DNA of 64,000 bases, taken from contig CM066740.1 of NCBI GenBank assembly GCA_033961575.1, forward strand, positions 61,139,213-61,203,212, in the 5' to 3' direction. Numbering within the stretch: the stretch's first letter is position 1; every line of letters begins with the position of its first letter. Both the position numbers and the translations under genes were made by a program. Positions 46,136 through 57,545 of this stretch are shown one piece after another. The notes under the pieces are model-generated. The model was not told where the DNA came from and did not search any database. It worked only from the letters and a program-made list of their open reading frames with translations. This DNA comes from Aselliscus stoliczkanus. Its lineage: Eukaryota > Chordata > Mammalia > Chiroptera > Hipposideridae.

Positions 46136-49100
46136 TCTTTCTCTGACTGACTTATTTCACTTAACATAATAGTCTCTAGGTCCATCCATATCATTGCAAA
46201 TGGTATGATTTCATTCTTCTTTATAGCGGAGTAATACTCCATTGTATAAATATACCAGTTTCTAAATCGAGTCATCTACTGATGGGCATTTTGGTTGTTT
46301 CCAAGTCTTAGCTATTGTAAATTGTGCTGCTATGAACATAGGGGTGCATAACTTTTTTTTGAATAAGTGTCTTGGGTTTTTCAGGATAAATACCTAGGAG
46401 TGGAATTGCTGGGTCAAAAGGTAGCTCTATTTCCATTTCTTTGAGATACCTCCATACTGACTTCCATAGTGGCTGCACCAATCTACAATCCCACCAACAG
46501 TGCAGCAGGGTCCCCTTTTCCCCACAGCCCCGCAACACTTGTTGTTTGTTGATTTATTGATGATAGCCATTCTGACTGGAGTGAGGTGGTATCTCATTGT
46601 GGGTTTTATTTGCATTTCCCTAATGACCAGTGAGGTTGAACATTTTTTCATATGCCTGTTGGCCATCTGTATGTCCTCTTTAGAGAAATGTCTCTTCATA
46701 TCTTCTGCCCATTTTTTAATTGGGTTGTTTGGTTTTTTGGTGTTGAGTTTCATGAGTGTTTTATAAATTTTGGATATTAACCCTTTATCAGATATATCGT
46801 TGGCAAATATATTCTCCCATTCAGTAGGCTTCCTTTTTGTTTTATTAATGGTTTCCTTTGTTGTGAAAAAACTTTTAAGTCTGATATAATCCCATATGTT
46901 CATTTTTTCTTTTACTTCCCTTGCCCGTAGGGATGTATCAGTAAAAATATTGCTCCGGGTAATGTCTGCAAATGTACTCCCTATATTTTCATTTAGGATT
47001 TTTATGGTTTCAGGTCTTACATTTAAGTCTTTAATCCATTTTGAATTTGTTCTTGTATAAGGCGTAAGGAGGTGGTCCAGTTTCATTTTTTTGCATGTGT
47101 CAGTCCAATTTTCCCAGCACCATTTATTGAATAGACTATCTTTACTCCAATGTAAATTCTTGCTTCCCTTGTCATAGATTAACTGTCCGTAAATGCTTGG
47201 ATTTATTTCTGGGCTCTCTGTTCTGTTCCACTGATCGATGTGCCTGTTTTTATGCCAATACCAAACTGTCTTGATTACTGTGGCCTTGTAGTAGGTTTTG
47301 ATGTCTGGTAGCGTGATCCCCCCGACTTTGTTTTTATTCCTCAGAATTGCTGAGGCTATTCTGGGTCTTTTATGATTCCATATAAACTTTAGGATTATAT
47401 TTTCTATTTCTGTGAAAAATGCCCTTGGTAGTTTGATAGGAATTGCATTGAATCTATATATTGCTTTAGGCAGTATGGACATTTTAACTATATTAATTCT
47501 TCCTATCCATGAGCATAGTAGGTGTTTCCATTTATTTGTATCTTCTATGATTTCTTTCTTCAGTGTCTTATAATTTTCTGAGTACAGATCTTTCACTTCT
47601 TTGGTTAAATTTATTCGTAGGTATTTTATAGTTCTTGACGCAATTGTAAATGGGACAGTTTTCTTAATTTCTCTTTCCATTAGTTTATTATTGGTATATG
47701 CAAATGCCACTGATTTCTGAACATTGATTTTATATCCTGCTACTTTACTGAATTCGTCTATCAGTTCCAATAGTTTCTTGATGGAGTCTTTGGGGTTCTC
47801 TATATACAGTATCATGTCATCTGCATATAATGACAATTTTACTTCTTCCTTGCCAATTTGGATGCCTTTTATTTCTTTTTGTTGTCTGATTGCTGTGGCT
47901 AGAACTTCCAGCACTATGTTGAATAAAAGAGGAGAAAGTGGACAGCCTTGTCTTGTTCCTGATCTTAAGGGGAATGGTTTTAGCTTTTCCCCATTGAGTA
48001 TGATGTTAGCTGTAGGTTTATCATATATGGCTTTTATTATGTTGAGATATGATCCCTGTATTCCCACTTTGCTAAGGGTTTTTAACATAAATGGCTGTTG
48101 GATTTTGTCAAATGCTTTTTCTGCATCTATTGAAATGACCATGTGATCTTTATCCTTCATTTTGTTGATGTGGTGTATCACATTAATTGATTTACGGATG
48201 TTGAACCAGCCTTGTGCACTAGGGATGAATCCCACTTGATGATGATGTATGATCTTCTTAATATATTGCTGAATTCTGTTTGCTAATATTTTATTGAGAA
48301 TTTTTGCATCTATATTCATCAGGGAGATTGGCCTGTAGTTTTCCTTTTTTGTGATGTCTTTATCTGGTTTTGGAATCAGGGTGATAGAGGCTTCATAAAA
48401 AGAGTTTGGGAGCCTTCCCTCCTTCTGGATTTTTTGGAATAGTTTGAGAAGAATAGGTGATAGTTCTTTTTTGAATGTTTGATAAAATTCACTTGTGAAG
48501 CCGTCTGGTCCAGGGCTTTTGTTTTTTGGGAGCTTGTCGATTACTGATTCAATTTCCTTGGTAGTAATCAGGGTATTTAGATTTTCTGTTTCTTCTTGCG
48601 TTAGCTTTGGAAGGTTGTATGCTTCTAGAAAATTATCCATTTCTTCCAGATTGTCAAATTTGTTGGCATACAGTTGCTCATAGTAATTTCTTAGAATTTT
48701 TTGTATTTCTGTGATGTCTGTAGTCATTTCCCCTCTTTCATTCCTGATTTTGCTAATTTGAGTCCTCTCTCTTTTTTTTTTGATGAGCCTGGCTAGAGGT
48801 TTGTCAATTTTGTTTATCTTCTGAAGAAACCAGCTCTTGGTTTCATTGATCTTTTGAATTGTTTTTCTGTTCTCTATATTGTTTATTTCTGCTCTGGTCT
48901 TTATTATCTCCTTTCTTGTACTCCCCTTGGGCTTCTTTTGCTGTTCTTTTTCCAGTTCCCTTAGGTGTAAAGATAACCTGTTGATTTGAGATTTTTCTTC
49001 CTTCTTTAGGTAGGCTTGCACTGCTATAAACTTCCCTCTTAGGACTGCTTTTGCAACATCCCAGAGATTTTGTGTCATGGGGTTTTCATTTTCGTTTGTC

Positions 49101-49921
49101 TCGAGGTATCTTTTGATTTCCTCCTTGATCTCATTTGTGACCCACTCACTATTTAATAGCATATTGTTTAGCCTCCATTTATTTGTGAGCTTCCCGGATT
49201 TCTTCTTATAATTGATTTCTAGTTCCATAGCATTGTGGTCAGAGAATACAGTTGAAATGATTTCAATCTTCTTAAATTTATTGAGACTTGTTTTGTGGCC
49301 TAACATGTGGTCTATCTTAGAAAATGTTCCATGTGCACTTGAAAAGAACATATATTCTGTAGCTTTGGGATGAAATGCTCTGAAAATGTCTGTTAAATCC
49401 AGCTGGTCTAATGTGTCATTTAAGGTCGCTGTTTCCACATTGATTTTCTGTCTGGAGGATCTGTCCATTAGTGACAGCGGGGTGTTGAAGTCCCCTACTA
49501 TGATAGTGTTACTGTTGATCTCTGTCTTTATGTCTGACAATATCTGTTTTATATATTTAGGGGCTCCTATGTTAGGTGCATAGATGTTTACTAGAGTTAT
49601 GTCCTCTTGTTGGATCGATCCCTTCATTACTATGAAGTGTCCTTCTTTGTCCTTTGTTATATTCTTCAATTTAAAGTCCATTTTATCTGATATAAGTATC
49701 GCTACTCCAGCTTTTTTCTCAGTACCATTTGCATGAAATATTTTACTCCATCCCTTTACTTTCAGCCTGAATGAGTCTTTGGATCTGAGGTGAGTCTCTT
49801 GTATACAGCATATGCTGGGGTCTTGCTTTCTTATCCATTCAGCCACCCTATGTCTTTTTATTGGAGCATTTAATCCATTTACATTTAATGTGATTATTGA
49901 TAGGTGTGTATTTATTACCAT
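46136..49921 (-). pseudogene. L1 ORF2, nearly intact, frameshifted near the C terminus
   Basis: This is the endonuclease and reverse transcriptase of the youngest L1. The frame is open from 49921 to 46427 (1164 codons). The endonuclease comes first ([32 protein letters not shown]), then reverse transcriptase with YADD at residues 699-702 (47816-47827) and the downstream thumb/Cys-rich region. A 1-base deletion near 46530 shifts the frame just before HCWWDC, which continues in another frame (46308-46538) and stops early. About the last 100 codons are therefore lost. Apart from this it looks recently functional, and it is far better preserved than 3140-7018. Confidence 0.93.
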
Positions 49922-49969
49922 TTTCTTATTTGTGTTCGTAGTCTTTCATAGGTTGTTTTTCTCTTCTAC

Positions 49970-50843
49970 TTAAAGAAGCCCTTTTAGCATTTCCTGCAAA
50001 GCTGGCTTGGTGGTAATGAATTCCCTTAACTTATTTTTTTCTGCAAAGCTCCTTATCTCGCCTTCAATTTTAAATGATAACCTTGCTGGATACAGCAATC
50101 TTGGTTGTAGGCCTTTATTTTTCATCACTTTGAAAACCTCCTGCCACTCTCTTCTGGCCTGCAAAGTTTCTGTAGAAAAGTCAGCTGATAATCTTATGGG
50201 GTACCCTTGTAAGTAACTTGCTGCCTTTCCCTTGCTGCTTTAAGGATTCTGTCTTTGTCCTTAACCCTTGCCATTTTCACTATAATGTGTCTTGGAGTGG
50301 GCCTGTTTGGAATCATCCTGTTTGGAACTCTCTGCACTTCCTGGGCTTGTATTTCAATGTCCTTTGCCAGGTTAGGGAAGTTTTCAGACATTATTACTTC
50401 AAATATATTCTCAATCCCTTGCTTCCTCTCTTCTCCTTCTGGTACTCCAATGACCCTTAGGTTATTGAGTCTGATGTTGTCCCCAGCTCTCTTAAACTAT
50501 TTTCCATGTTTTTCGTTCTTTTTTCTTTTTGTTGTTCCGCATGGGTGATCTCTGCTATTTTGTCTTCTAAGTCACTGATTCGATTTTCTGCTTCATCCAG
50601 TCTGCTAGTGATTCCATCAAGTTTGTTATTTAATTCAGTAATTGTGTTCTTAAGTTCTAGCTGGTTGCTTTTCATGATTTCTCTATCCTTCTTTATATTT
50701 TCATTAATTTCCTTGAACATTCTAGTAATCAGTGTTCTGAACTCTGTCTCCGATAGGTTGGTTACCTCTATTTCCTCTATTTCCACTGATTCAGGAAGTT
50801 TCTTCTGTTCTTTTATTTGTGTTATGTTTCTTTGTCTCCCCAT
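49970..50843 (-). pseudogene. L1 ORF1 with two frameshifts
   Basis: It begins MGRQRNITQIKEQKK at 50843. A coiled-coil-rich first piece (128 codons) ends after a 1-base deletion near 50485. The RNA-recognition piece (VQRVPNRMIPNRPTPRHII) is at 50194-50391, then a second 1-base loss near 50200. The C-terminal piece (49970-50164) ends EMLKGLL. It is otherwise colinear with the ORF1 at 28781-29648. The N-terminal third differs more between these copies than the C-terminal part. Confidence 0.9.
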
Positions 50844-52599
50844 TCTGGCTTACTCTTTGTGTTTGCTTCAATATAACAGATAGATCCCCCAGATTTCTCA
50901 GTCTTTTCTGGGTAAACTTATATGGTGTGTGTCCTTTATATTTGAATTACTCAGTCTCCCTATTCTCCTGTGCTTGTATCTGAGGTGTTCCTTGTGTCGT
51001 GCGTCCTCACTTGTTCAATTTTTAGTTTTGATTACTTTTGGTTTGTCAGTAGGTGGGATTGACTCCCAGATTGATTAGCTGTGAGGATCAGCAGCTTCTG
51101 CAGTTTATGAGCTGCTGTGAGAGGATTGACCCCTCTGATGAAACTTGGACCCTATGGGTCTTAGTACCTGTAGCAACTTCTTTTTGGGTGTGACTCTTGT
51201 ATGTCAAACCCAGAAATGCTCTAGTTTTATCTAAAGTTGGCCTCCGGGTATGATGATTCTTGTGTCTGTTTGTTTGGACCCACTGCTGCAGAGTGATTTT
51301 AGAGCATAACAGATCAACAAGAACAACCTCTGCAGCCACCAAAGGAAACCAAATGCTCGCACCAGTAAAAAAAACCAACCATCAAACTACAGTCAACTTG
51401 TACAGAAATATCAATCATACTAATGAAGAAAACAAACAAACAAAACAACAACCACATACTCAATAATAACAGAAGAGGAAACAAAATAAAATACAATATC
51501 CTAAAATAAAAAATAGAATAAACATGAGAAACCGATTAGCTATACCTAAAAAATAAAAAATAAAAAAAAACTAAAATAATAATAAAAAAAGTAAGAAAAA
51601 TAAAAAAAAATAAAATTTGCAGAAAAAAGGAAAAGAGGAAAAGTATAGCAGTGAGAAGAATGGATAAAATAAGAGAGAAAGTGAGGGTGGGGAAAAAAGA
51701 AAAAGAAAAGAAAGAAGAAGAAAAAAGGAGAAAAAAATATATATATATATATTTGTCTACACACCCATATATATGGACATATATTCACCTATATACACCT
51801 ATATATATATGCCTATATTAAAAACTACAATATGATTAGAATGAAATAGAAATAAAAATCAAAAACAACCAAGATAAGCAGCCAATAAAGGGAAAACAAA
51901 ACAGAATAAAACAAAACAAACCAAAAATACCCGTGCCGGTCTAGGCTAAAGTCCACCAAGCTCTCTTCAGTTTGTCTGCTGTACAAAAATTCCTGTGCGT
52001 CTTGTGGGAACAGTAGGCCACCTGATGCCTAGCATGATCCTGGCCCTGCAGGTTTGCTGTACTTGAGTGTGGTTGTGACGTGTGATTGGTGGTTTTTACA
52101 AAGTCACTGCCTTTTTGCTTTTGCCTGTCCCAAGGCAGGCTGCACCCCCAAAGGCTCAATGAGTGTCTCTGGGCACCCTTTGGGTTGACAGCCGTGGAGA
52201 ATTAAAGAATTCCTCACTACCAAAAGCCTGCTGCTAAGAATATGTTAATTAGTGCCTCAGCAGATGAACCTGCCCTGCCTCCCAAGCCTTGCATAAAGGT
52301 GGGGGTGGGGTAGGTAGTCTCACTCTGCTGCCTTTACTGGGTGGAAATTCTCAACCCCCTGCAGGTAAGGATATCTTCCTATTCTGCCCCTATTGCTCCC
52401 TTTAGGAGTCAGTTTAAGACTGTCTTGGCGGGGGACAAAGTTTGTGGGAGTGGGTGAGTTATTGGTTTTTTATTTTTATTTTTTGCTTTCTGTTCAAGAG
52501 TAGAAAAAAGGGAAAAATAATAAAAAACATAAAAATAAACAAAGCCACAGTTCCAACACTGTTTTAAGCTAAGGCCTTTGCCTCTTATGCTCCAGCGGA
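50844..52599 (-). mobile_element. L1 5' UTR, long non-monomeric part
   Basis: Next to ORF1 it shares the AGATAGATC motif with the other L1 5' UTRs, then diverges completely from them. It includes an A/purine-rich tract at about 51400-51930 on the plus strand and a mixed segment to 52599. No open frame is credible. Attribution to the L1 rests on position between ORF1 and the monomers. Confidence 0.6.
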
Positions 52600-53566
52600 G
52601 TTCCTGCTGCTCTCCCAAAGGGTCTGCCGGGATTTAGGGAATTGCGGGCACCCTACCGTGTGGCCAAGATCCCTGCTCTGCTTCTCTCGGGAACCTGCGT
52701 CTCTGCCCGGCGCACTGCATGTCTGAGTGAGTCTTCTTTTTCCCCTGCTCCCGGGTTTAAGGCTTCTGCCTCGGAGCCGGCGCGCGCCCGCGCGGATCTC
52801 CTGCTGCTCTCCCAAAGAGACTGCCGGGGCTTAAGGGACTGTGCATCCCCTGCCCCAAGGCTCAGATCCCCGCTCTGTCTCTCGGGGACCTGCGTCTCCA
52901 CCTGGAGCGCTGCTTGTCCAAGCGAGTCTTCTTTTTCCCCTGCTCCCGGGTTTCAGGCTTCTGCCTAGGAGCCGGCGCGCGCCCGCGCGGATCTCCTGCT
53001 GCTCTCCCAAAGAGACTGCCGGGGCTTAAGGGACTGTGCATCCCCTGCCCCAAGGCTCAGATCCCCGCTCTGTCTCTCGGGGACCTGCGTCTCCACCTGG
53101 AGCGCTGCTTGTCCAAGCGAGTCTTCTTTTTCCCCTGCTCCCGGGTTTCAGGCTTCTGCCTAGGAGCCGGCGCGCCTGCGCTGATCTCCTGCTGCTCTCC
53201 CAAACGGTCTGCCGGGATTTAGGGGACTGCGCGCACCGTGCCGCGTGGCTCCGATCCCCACTCCGTCTCTCCGGGACCTGTGACTCCGGCCAGCGCTCTG
53301 CGTCTCCGCAGGCGAGTCCTCTGTTTCCCCCTGCTCCCGGGTTTAAGGCTTCTGCCTCGGAGCCGGAGCGCGCCCGCGCCGTTCTCCTGCTGCGCTCCTG
53401 GAGGGACTGCCGCCGGGTTTTAGGGGACTGTGCACACCTTTCCACGTGGCTCCGATCCCCGCTCCGTCTCTCCGGGACTTGCATCTCCGCCCAGCGCGCG
53501 CTGCGTCTCCGCGGGCGAGTCCTCTGTTTTCCCCTGCTCCCAGGTTTCAGGCTTCTGCGCTCCACG
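52600..53566 (-). repeat. L1 promoter monomers: ~195-bp GC-rich tandem repeats (about 5 copies)
   Basis: A unit containing CTCCTGCTGCTCTCCCAAA recurs with starts at about 52600, 52795, 52990, 53183 and 53381 (spacings 195, 195, 193, 198). The copies starting at 52795 and 52990 are nearly identical; the outer ones are more diverged, and the last lacks its end. The block is GC- and CpG-rich (CGCGCGCCCGCGCGG). The position upstream of L1 ORF1 suggests a monomer-type promoter like that of rodent L1. Several registers appear open because of base composition. Confidence 0.75.
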
Positions 53567-53760
53567 GGACCCGGTGGGCACAGAGACTGATCCCTGAACC
53601 AGGAGGGTGCAGGGACTGATCTTGCCCTGTCGCTGCGGGGCTCTGCACCCTACTTCCTGGGGACCCGGCGAGCCGCGGGTGCAGCTCGTACCTCTGCACA
53701 GTCGTCTCCTCTCTCTTCTCCCGCACTTGCCTGGCCTGAGCTTCCCCCCTTGCTTCTTAA
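53567..53760 (-). mobile_element. Probable outer end of the L1 5' UTR
   Basis: GC-rich sequence follows the last monomer and fades into ordinary AT-content DNA by about 53760. The true L1 boundary could not be fixed because no target duplication was found. Confidence 0.4.
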
Positions 53761-53979
53761 TTGCTTTGTAAATCAGTTTCTGAATCCTGAACAATTGAAG
53801 TCTCCTACCCTTGCTTCAGATAGCTACTTGAAAGCCTGTGACTTCCTAATATTCCCAGGCCAGTAAGCTAAATGCCAAACCCATTCTGGGTCCAGACAAC
53901 TGATGCCACCTGAGTGACAGGCTGAATGGCCACAGGTTTCACAAGAGCTAACAGATTTATTAATTAAAATCTATTTTTC

Positions 53980-54260
53980 CTTATTCAGGGGACTTGGGTA
54001 TACAGAGATACCCCAACAAGATTGCCAATCAAAATCACAGAAGCCAGCACGGGCTTCCAGGTGGAGCTCAATACCCCTTCCTCTCATCTTATATCAACTA
54101 CGGTGAGAGTTCCATCAGTCCCCCAATAGGCAGGGACAGCTCTAAGCCCCTGCCCAGCAGGAAGCAGATACAGAAGAAAAGACCTCCTGTCCCTCAAGTT
54201 CCCATAGAGATTTTATGGGGATCACATCTCTCAAAGGGAAAACTAGGCAGGCAGTTAGAG
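53980..54260 (+). pseudogene. Class I ERV internal fragment
   Basis: A plus-strand frame reads GRDSSKPLPSRKQIQKK then PIEILWGSHLSK. The same segment, with nearly the same residues, occurs on the minus strand at 45300-45450. The retroviral gene it comes from is not clear to me. It is followed by an LTR-like region. Confidence 0.5.
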
Positions 54261-54770
54261 GCAGGCATTGGGTCTCTGCTTTCCTGCATGCCCCACAGAG
54301 TGCAACAGCCCAGGGGACCTCCCCTCTCCACCCCAAACTCCCCTTTGTGTTGTAATTACCTATCCCTGTGAGAAAACAAATGGACACAAAATACCCAACT
54401 AGATCAGACCAGTCACTCACACCTGAGTAGTAACTCTTGTCAATCACAGGTGTCAATCAAGTGGTTCCATGCCCATAGAGGAACAGCTCATTCTAGAGAA
54501 AAGGGATAAAAACCAGAAGTCCTGGGAAGTCTGCCCTTTTTTGACTGCTGCCCTTCTTTTGGATCGCTTCCCTTTTGACCACCTTCCTCCCTTTGAACAT
54601 TTTGAGCCTCATTTTTTTGCACGTGGCCTGCTCCAAACTCTTTGGAATGTAATTTCTAATAATGGATCCTTGAGCCATTCTCTACTGCCAGGCCTACTTC
54701 TACTTTTTGAAATGTACTCTCTTTTTTATTTCCATAAAAGATAAATTTTATTAAAATATATTTTAAATGT
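54261..54770 (+). repeat. Class I-like LTR, first part
   Basis: It has a GGGATAAAAACCAG promoter-like block at about 54508 and a CCATAAAAGATAAA region near 54733. It seems to continue at 55380-55495 after an L1 3'-end insertion. The 5' edge is uncertain. Confidence 0.5.
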
Positions 54771-55379
54771 GCATTAAATAAGCAATGCTTTTTATTATTC
54801 TTTTATTGTGAAATAAACATTTTTTTAAAAGATTTTATTGGGGAATTGCAGAAGAGGAACAGACAAGTTGCTGTCCTTTTGTTCTTCAGTCTAGTTGTGG
54901 AGTATGTAGCTTCACTGGCCCATGTTGGTATAATCATTGCACTCTTCTCGGGTGAGGCAGATCAGTCACCGGCCTTCGGACGTCCGCTCATGCTGGCTGC
55001 CGGCCACTCACTGTAGCCTATGGCAGCAACTGCAGCAGAGGCTGCAGCCCACACAGTCCGCTGGCCATAGATGGCTATAGAGCAACCAGGTGAAGCTGTT
55101 TTTCACCTCCTTAGCTATAGAGGGCAGGGTCACTGGCTCTCATATATGGGATCTGAACCATGGCCCTGCTGCTCAGAGTTGGCGTCCCAAGACAGCTCCT
55201 AACTAACGCACCACTCGGCAGGCCCAAAACATTTTTAAAAATTATTTTCAGGTGTACAACGCAGTGCAATAGTTATACTTTTTACCCCTCAAAGTGACAA
55301 CCCCCCTCCGCCAATTTGCCACTCCCCTCCCTCTCATATCATACATATCTATTACAATTCCCTTGACTCCCTTCCACAC
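54771..55379 (-). mobile_element. L1 3' end, truncated, carrying SINE C
   Basis: A CTTTTATTGTGAAATAAAC-type tail lies at about 54800-54820 and the GTGTACAACGCAGTGCAATAG block resumes at 55251. It is a short 5'-truncated L1, with SINE C inserted in it at 54829-55225. Confidence 0.8.
54829..55225 (-). mobile_element. SINE C, minus strand
   Basis: The tail reads AGATTTTATTGGGGAATTG at 54830 and the reverse-complement head ends CACTCGGCAGGCCC. It contains the SINE A block (AGGGCAGGGTCACTGG) before the head, as in the other SINE C copies. Confidence 0.88.
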
Positions 55380-55495
55380 TATACTCCACTGTACTATCTC
55401 TTTTCATAGACTATTACTCTGGTATCTCATTCAATTCTTTGCTCGAGTTGCCAAGGACCTGGACTCTGCGCCGAGAAGGGCCCACTCTCTGACAA
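55380..55495 (+). repeat. Class I-like LTR, continuation and leader junction
   Basis: GGACCTGGACTCTGCG and CACTCTCTGACAACA look like an LTR 3' end, followed by TTTTGGTGAGCCAGGAA, possibly the leader or primer-site region. No gag follows, because an L1 3' end begins near 55571. Confidence 0.45.
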
Positions 55496-55570
55496 CATAT
55501 TTTGGTGAGCCAGGAAAGAGGTAAGCACAATAAGGGACCCCAAAACCTCTTGCTCCTCCTATGACCTCTT

Positions 55571-55862
55571 TTTTAAAAAAAAATCTTTTATAATTAAATA
55601 AACATTTAAAAAAAATTAGTTTCAGGTGTACAATGCAGTGCAGTAGTTATGCTTTTTACCCCTCAAAGTGAAACCTCCCTCCCTCAATTTGCCACCCCCA
55701 TATAATACATATTTATTACAATTCGTTTGACTCCCTTCCACAGTATACTCCACATGTTGTGACTATCTATGTATTCAATTACAAGTGGCATACAATATTA
55801 TACAACATCAGCTTCAGGTGTACAGTGCAGTGATCAAGCCTCTACTCCATCCATGAAGTGAC
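55571..55862 (-). mobile_element. L1 3' UTR fragment
   Basis: It has a T-rich tail, then the GTGTACAATGCAGTGCAGTAG block and downstream 3' UTR, matching 45601-45850. It is truncated after about 290 bases. Confidence 0.85.
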
Positions 55863-56349
55863 TCCTGTGAACTCTTTTGTTTGCCGTCCTTTGTGGGCAC
55901 AGGTCAGACAATTAATTGCCCTTAGGAAATCCATCACTTGAAGACTCCCGTGTGAGGATAATCCAGTCTTGGAACAAGTCATTTAAGACTTGCTGGGCTG
56001 AAGAAAAATCCAAGCACCAGTCAGGTCTGTGTTTGTATGGCATAATGTCTTGCTGGAGATTTGATCTTACATCTCTGCTTTTTTCTTTTCTCCTTATCTT
56101 GCTGTACTCCTCTGGACACCCTAGCCTGCCTGCCTCGTCTGCCCCAGTATCTCGCCTGACTCCTCTCCAGGGCTCAGGGCAGGGCAAAACTACTGGGTGC
56201 ATCTCCACCACAGAGGTGAGTTGCCACCAACTGGGGGATGGCTGGGAAGGCTGGTGGAGAAGATGGCTCAGGGTGGGGCCCAGCTTCTCCCTGCTTCCCC
56301 GGGGATGGGAAGGGGAGGGAGCGGGGGATGGGACCATCCCCTTAGCAAT
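55863..56349. other. Unassigned flank of the minisatellite
   Basis: Ordinary-composition DNA with a plus-strand open frame from 55916 that runs into the minisatellite (217 codons) and a minus-strand one back from it (55912-56733, 273 codons). Neither shows a recognised domain outside the repeat. Confidence 0.4.
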
Positions 56350-57545
56350 TGTGCATATCAAATTTACCATTGTCCAGAGAAAGTTCATCTTTGTGCAGAA
56401 ACATACACTTTTGTGCAAATCAAATTCACACTTGTGCAAATCAATTTCATCCTCTTGTGGAGAAAATTCACTTTTGTGTAAATCAAATTCACCCTTAAGC
56501 AAGTCAAATTCAAACTTTTGCAAATCAAGGTCACCCCTGTGTAATGCAAACTCAACCTTGTGCAAATGAAATTCACCCTTGTGCCAATCAAATTCACCCT
56601 GGTGCAAATCAAATTCACCCTGTTTCAAATCAAATTCACCCTGGTTCAAATAAAATTCATGCCTGTACAAATAACATTTGTCTTTGTGTAGAGTTAATTC
56701 AACCATGTTCAAACCAATTTCACCCTTATGCAAATCAAATTCACCCTGTATAGATAAAAATAGCCCTTTTGCAGAGCAAATTCACCCCTGTGCACATCAA
56801 ATTCATCCATGTTCAGTTCAAATTCACCATTGTACAAATCAAATTTTTGCTATGCTGTGCAAACCAAATTCATCCTGGTACAAACCAAGTTATCCCTTCT
56901 TTAAATCAAATGCACACTTCCATTAATTATATTCACCCTGGTGCACATCAAATTAGTTCTTGCTCAGGGCAAATTCACCCTTGGGCAAATCAAATTCTTC
57001 CTTTTGCAGAGAAAATTCACCCCTTTGCAAATTAACTTTACCACTGTGCAATCAAATTCCCCTTGTTCAGAGAAAATACACTATCGTACAAATGAAATTC
57101 ACCCTTGTACAAATCAATTTCACCCTAGTGCAGAGAAAATTCACTTATGTGTGAATCAAATGTACCCTTGAGCAAATCAGATTCACCCTTTTGCAAATCA
57201 AATTCACCCTTGTGCACATCAAATTCACCATTGTTCAGAGCAAATTCATCCTTCTGCAAATCAAAGTCACCTTCTGAAAACCAAATTCATCCTTGTGGCA
57301 ATCAAATCCCCCCTATCAAATCAAATTGACCCTTGCACATATCAAACTAACCCTAGTTCAAATGAATTTCAGCCTTGTGAAAACATAATTCACCCATGTG
57401 CAAATCAAATTCACTTTATTGCAATCCAGATTCACACGTGCAGAGCAAAATCACCCTTCTGAAAATCAAGTTTGTCCTTGTGTAAATCAAATTCACCCTT
57501 GCACAGAGCAAATTCACCCTTGAGCAGAGCAAAGCAAATTCACCC
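56350..57545. repeat. Minisatellite with a 21-bp unit, about 57 units
   Basis: The consensus is close to AAATCAAATTCACCCTTGTGC, repeated with substitutions and a few length changes for about 1.2 kb. Two variants mix, one with CAAATCAAATTCAC and one with CAGAGAAAATTCAC. Because 21 is a multiple of three, open frames with seven-residue periods (ANQIHPC and CKSNSPL on plus, GEFDLHK on minus) appear on both strands. There are no unique spacers, so it is not a CRISPR-like array. Confidence 0.95.

Noticed and set aside
52642..53590. Arg/Pro/Ser-rich proteins of 100-184 codons
   Set aside because: They arise from GC-rich ~195-bp monomers and are open in many registers; no recognised domain.
52600..53700. 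CpG island promoter of a host gene
   Set aside because: Not excluded, but the tandem-unit structure next to L1 ORF1 on the matching strand fits an L1 promoter better, and no exon is seen nearby.
55912..56733. 273-codon minus-strand protein with GEFDLHK repeats
   Set aside because: Any 21-bp tandem repeat lacking stops in a register gives such frames; they occur on both strands and drift between registers, with no start context or unique domain.
56350..57545. CRISPR-like array
   Set aside because: Units are contiguous 21-mers with no unique spacers, and the setting is a mammalian genome.
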